64,000 bases of DNA from Methylobacterium nonmethylotrophicum (GTDB taxonomy: Bacteria; Pseudomonadota; Alphaproteobacteria; Rhizobiales; Beijerinckiaceae), in NCBI RefSeq assembly GCF_004745635.1, contig NZ_SRLB01000031.1:1-64000 (forward strand), in the 5' to 3' direction. Position 1 is the stretch's first letter; every line of letters starts with the position of its first letter. Below the pieces are notes generated by a model. The model worked only from the letters and a program-made list of their open reading frames with translations. It had not been told where the DNA came from and searched no databases. Positions 61,175 through 64,000 of the stretch are shown here, one piece after another. The translations under genes and the position numbers were made by a program.

Positions 61175-61253
61175 CGCGGTGAGGACCTGCTTGCTCGGCC
61201 GCCGCCGGGGCAAGACCGGCACCGGATGAGACCGGGCTCGGTCGTTCCGTCGG

Positions 61254-62189
61254 TTACCCGTCCGCCGGCCTCTCGAGGCCGGCGATTTCCCGCAGCCAGT
61301 GCCCCGCGATGGCGTCGCGGCGGGCGAACCACGTGCCCTCGCGGGCGGCGGCGTGGGCGAGGAAGCGCTCGAGGCCGCCGATGCGGCCGGGCCGGCCGAT
61401 GATGCGCAGGTGCAGGCCCACCGACAGCATCCGCGGCGCGTCGCCTCCTTCCGCGTAGAGGCGGTCGAAGGCGTCGATGCAGTAGCGGGCGAAATCGTCG
61501 CCGAACACGAAGCCGCCGCCGCGCTGGAAGCGCATGTCGTTGGTGTCGAAGGCGTAAGGCAGCACGACGTGCGGATGGCCGTCTCGTCCCGGGACGAGGT
61601 AGGGCAGGTCGTCGTTGTAGGCGTTCGAATCGTACAGGAAGCCGCCCTGCTCCAGGAGCAGCCGGCGGGTGTTCACCGAGGTGGCCGAGCGGGTGTGCCA
61701 GCCGACGGGCGCCTGGCCCGTCGCGTCCCGGATCGCCGCGACCGCCCGGGCGATCGCCGCCCGCTCCTCGGCCTCGCCCATCCCGGCATGGCGCTCCCAG
61801 CGCCAGCCATGGGCCGCGACCTCGTGCCCGTCGGCCACCGCCTCCTGCGCCAGCCACGGCGAGAGCGCGACGGCGCGGCCGTTGGCGTTGAGGGTCGCGG
61901 AGACGCCGTAAGCCGCGAGCAGCGCCCGGATCCGCGGCCAGCCGGCCCGGGTGCCGTACTCGAAATGCGATTCCATGCAGAGGTCGCGGTGGCCGACGAC
62001 CTCCTCCACCACCTCGTAGACCGCCTCGTTGCGCTCGTCGCCCATGCCGAGGGAGAGCTCCGCCCCCTCCTCGACATTGACGACGACCGAGACGGCGAGC
62101 CGGGCGCCGCCCGGCCAGGCGACCGCCGGCGGGGTGCCGCCATAGCCGCGGAAATCGCGATCGTGTGCCTTCGGGGCCCGCGTCACCAT
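61254..62189 (-). CDS. polysaccharide deacetylase family, allantoinase (PuuE)-like
   Basis: 311 aa. NodB-type fold with features of the PuuE/allantoinase group: VVNVEEGAELSLGMGDERNE at the start, HFEYGTRAGWPRI, AAHGWRWERH with metal His residues and GWHTRSATSVNTRRLLLEQG. It begins 4 nt past the stop of the ABC permease gene, so it is part of that operon and may act on an imported ureide or amide. Confidence 0.88.
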   Translation of the reverse strand: MVTRAPKAHDRDFRGYGGTPPAVAWPGGARLAVSVVVNVEEGAELSLGMGDERNEAVYEVVEEVVGHRDLCMESHFEYGTRAGWPRIRALLAAYGVSATLNANGRAVALSPWLAQEAVADGHEVAAHGWRWERHAGMGEAEERAAIARAVAAIRDATGQAPVGWHTRSATSVNTRRLLLEQGGFLYDSNAYNDDLPYLVPGRDGHPHVVLPYAFDTNDMRFQRGGGFVFGDDFARYCIDAFDRLYAEGGDAPRMLSVGLHLRIIGRPGRIGGLERFLAHAAAREGTWFARRDAIAGHWLREIAGLERPADG

Positions 62190-62193
62190 CGCG

Positions 62194-62994
62194 TCAGACC
62201 TCGGCCAGGCGGCGCAGGCCGACGAGGCGGCCGCCGAGGATCAGCACCGCGACGGCGAGCAGGATCAGGAGCGCCGAGATCGCCGCCACCGTCGGGTCGG
62301 GCCGCTCTTCGACGTATTGCAGCATCTGGATCGGCAGGGTCTTGGTCCAGGCATCGGTGAAGAAGATCGAGATCGGGTAGTTGTCCATCGAGGCGAGGAA
62401 CGCGAACAGGCCGGAGGTGAGGAAGGCCGGCGCCAGGCCCGGCACCAGCACGCGCAGGATCGCGGCAGGATAGGACAGGCCGAGGGTGCGGGCGGCATCG
62501 ATCAGGGTGAAGTCGAAGAGCGAGAGTGCCGCCACCACGGTGCGCACGACGTAAGGCAGCGTGATCACCCCGTGGGCGATCAGGAGGCTCACGCCCACGT
62601 CGCGCAGGCCGGCGGCGCGAAAGCCCTGCAGCATGGCGATGCCGACGACGAGGCCGGGGAGCATCAGGGGCGAGATCAGGAAGGTGACGAGGGCCTCGCG
62701 CCCGGGGAAGCGGCCACGCACCACCGCGATGGCGCAGAGCGTGCCCAGCACCAGCGCCAGGGCGGTGGCCAGGCAGGCCACCCGCAGCGAGGTCCAGACC
62801 GCGGGCCAGAGGTCGCGGGAGGCCCAGAGCCGCTCGTACCAGCGCGTCGACCAGGCGGGCGGCGGCAGGGTGAAGACCGCGCTCGACCCGAACGAGACCG
62901 CCACCGTGACGAGGAGGGGTGCCATCAGGAACAGGGCGGCGGCGATGGCAAGCACCCAGACGAGGGCGAGGGCGATGCGCTCGGTCGCGGTCAT
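62194..62994 (-). CDS. ABC transporter permease, PotC type
   Basis: 266 aa, six predicted membrane segments. The EAA loop reads DAARTLGLSYPAAILRVLVP, where it contacts the ATPase. Spermidine/putrescine-type importers have two such permeases. It overlaps the other permease gene by 4 nt (ATGA). Confidence 0.92.
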   Translation of the reverse strand: MTATERIALALVWVLAIAAALFLMAPLLVTVAVSFGSSAVFTLPPPAWSTRWYERLWASRDLWPAVWTSLRVACLATALALVLGTLCAIAVVRGRFPGREALVTFLISPLMLPGLVVGIAMLQGFRAAGLRDVGVSLLIAHGVITLPYVVRTVVAALSLFDFTLIDAARTLGLSYPAAILRVLVPGLAPAFLTSGLFAFLASMDNYPISIFFTDAWTKTLPIQMLQYVEERPDPTVAAISALLILLAVAVLILGGRLVGLRRLAEV

Positions 62995-63875
62995 GCGTGG
63001 CCTCCCCCGCCGAGGCGGCGCGCGAGCGCCGTCGAGCCGACCACGACCGCGACCGCAACCGCGAGCAGGATCACCGCGGTGGTCGAGCCGAGCTGCTCGT
63101 CGCGCATGAACAGGAAGGCGCGGCCGGTCAGCGTCGCGAGGGTCTGGTAGCGGTCGCCGATGACGAGGCTCGGCACGACGTACATCGACACGGCGAGGGA
63201 GAACACGAAGGCGACGCCCGAGACGATCCCCGGCAGGGTGAGCGGCAGGGTCACGGTGAGGAAGCGGCGCAAGGGGCTCGCGCCCAGGGTCGCGGCGGCC
63301 TCGGGGAGGCGCGGGTCGATGAGGCGGATCACCGCGTAGATCGGCAGGATCATGAACGGCAGGAAGACGTTGGCGGCGCCGATGACGAGCCCGGTCTCGG
63401 TGAACAGCAGGCGCTGGGGCGCGTCCCAGATCCCGGTTCCGACGAGGGCTTGCGAGACGATCCCGTCCCGGCGCAGCACGATCTGCCAGGCATAGGCCTT
63501 GACCACGACCCCGACCGAGAGCGGCAGGATGACGGAGAGGAGCAGCAGCGCCTGTCCCCAGCCGCGGGCCCGCGCCAGGGCGACCGCCGCCGGGTAGCCG
63601 GCGAGCAGGCAGACCAGGGTGACGAGGAGGGCCGTCCGCACCGTGTTGCCGATGACCCGCCAGCTGAACGGGTCGGACAGGAACTGGGCGAGGGGCGCGA
63701 GGCTGATCCCCTGCGGGCCCGAGAGGCTGCGCGCGAGGAGGACGAGGAGCGGCCAGCCATAGGCCGCCGCCAGGTAGGCGAAGGCCGGCAGCGCCAGCAG
63801 CGCCACCGGATCGGGCCGGAGGAGCGGCCAGCGGGCCGGGACGGGGCCAGCGACGGGAGCGGCGGGCGCGGTCAT
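62991..63875 (-). CDS. ABC transporter permease, PotB type
   Basis: 294 aa with six membrane segments. EAA loop EAAATLGASPLRRFLTVTLP. Its start overlaps the stop of the ATPase gene (ATGA), its end overlaps the PotC-type permease gene. Full operon order: ATPase, PotB, PotC, deacetylase. Confidence 0.92.
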   Translation of the reverse strand: MTAPAAPVAGPVPARWPLLRPDPVALLALPAFAYLAAAYGWPLLVLLARSLSGPQGISLAPLAQFLSDPFSWRVIGNTVRTALLVTLVCLLAGYPAAVALARARGWGQALLLLSVILPLSVGVVVKAYAWQIVLRRDGIVSQALVGTGIWDAPQRLLFTETGLVIGAANVFLPFMILPIYAVIRLIDPRLPEAAATLGASPLRRFLTVTLPLTLPGIVSGVAFVFSLAVSMYVVPSLVIGDRYQTLATLTGRAFLFMRDEQLGSTTAVILLAVAVAVVVGSTALARRLGGGGHA

Positions 63876-64000
63876 GCGGCCTCCCGCTGGGGAGCGGGCT
63901 CGGCGGGGAAGACCAGCGTGTCCTCGACCGCCCAGGACAGGCGCAGCCGCGCGCCGGGCGCCGCGCCCGCCGGGATCTCGGGGGTCTCGGCCATCAGGGT
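63872..64000 (-). CDS. ABC transporter ATP-binding protein, C-terminal end
   Basis: Only the last 42 codons are in the window. The end (ARLRLSWAVEDTLVFPAEPA) fits the C-terminal TOBE domain of PotA/FbpC-type ATPases. Overlap with the permease start (ATGA) supports the assignment. The binding protein gene is presumably further right. Confidence 0.8.
   Translation of the reverse strand, partial: TLMAETPEIPAGAAPGARLRLSWAVEDTLVFPAEPAPQREAA

Overview
The window is 64 kb of high-GC DNA (apart from a few AT-rich patches) that looks like the chromosome of an alphaproteobacterium of the Rhizobiales, most likely Methylobacterium or a close relative. The basis is codon use, the FlaF and MucR/Ros homologues, the alphaproteobacterial GAAC-N7-GAAC LexA box, and the many short secreted proteins. 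The genus is an inference. No rRNA, CRISPR array or intact tRNA was found.

1-7 kb: accessory metabolic and regulatory genes (PNPOx-like start, GST, YcaC-like hydrolase, LysR/pirin pair), then an ECF41-type sigma factor with a cupin, an NmrA-like oxidoreductase and a carboxymuconolactone-decarboxylase-like protein. Two sites match the known ECF41 promoter (TGTCACA, 16-17 nt, CGTC).

7.2-21.8 kb: an integrated, damaged mobile element. It begins at an IS1182-family insertion that abuts a 5'-truncated phage-type gene. It then holds small phage/plasmid-like genes, HTH proteins, a ParB-domain protein without ParA, and a metallophosphoesterase. A 3.6-kb IS1595-type transposon (16210-19790) has split a small cysteine-containing gene and carries a DUF4411 PIN toxin and an XRE-ImmA/IrrE partner under a perfect LexA box. 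The element ends with a tyrosine integrase next to a 3' half of tRNA-Gly(CCC), which reads as attR.

22.5-36.9 kb: LysR with a HIBADH-like dehydrogenase, a decayed SDR, an epoxide-hydrolase-like protein and a VOC protein. Next is a catabolic cluster (27.2-33.9 kb): hydrolase, two-subunit molybdenum hydroxylase, hydroxypyruvate-isomerase-like protein, MFS importer and GntR regulator. An identical 16-bp sequence lies before the first gene and before gntR. A TetR regulator, a beta-propeller protein and an EamA exporter follow.

37-50 kb: mostly core or house genes: ohr, a transglutaminase, mntH with an MntR-type operator, tadA, rluB with a very long Gly-rich tail, rsmD, a trypsin-like protease, small secreted proteins, flaF, a second metallophosphoesterase and a PaaI-type thioesterase.

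50-64 kb: a three-component cytochrome P450 system (P450, 2Fe-2S ferredoxin, reductase) with a MarR regulator and a solute-binding protein; a MucR homologue lacking zinc cysteines; a CDF-like membrane protein; a RibD-type reductase; cytochrome P460; an acetamidase/formamidase; and a polyamine-type ABC importer with a polysaccharide-deacetylase/allantoinase-like gene that runs off the right edge.
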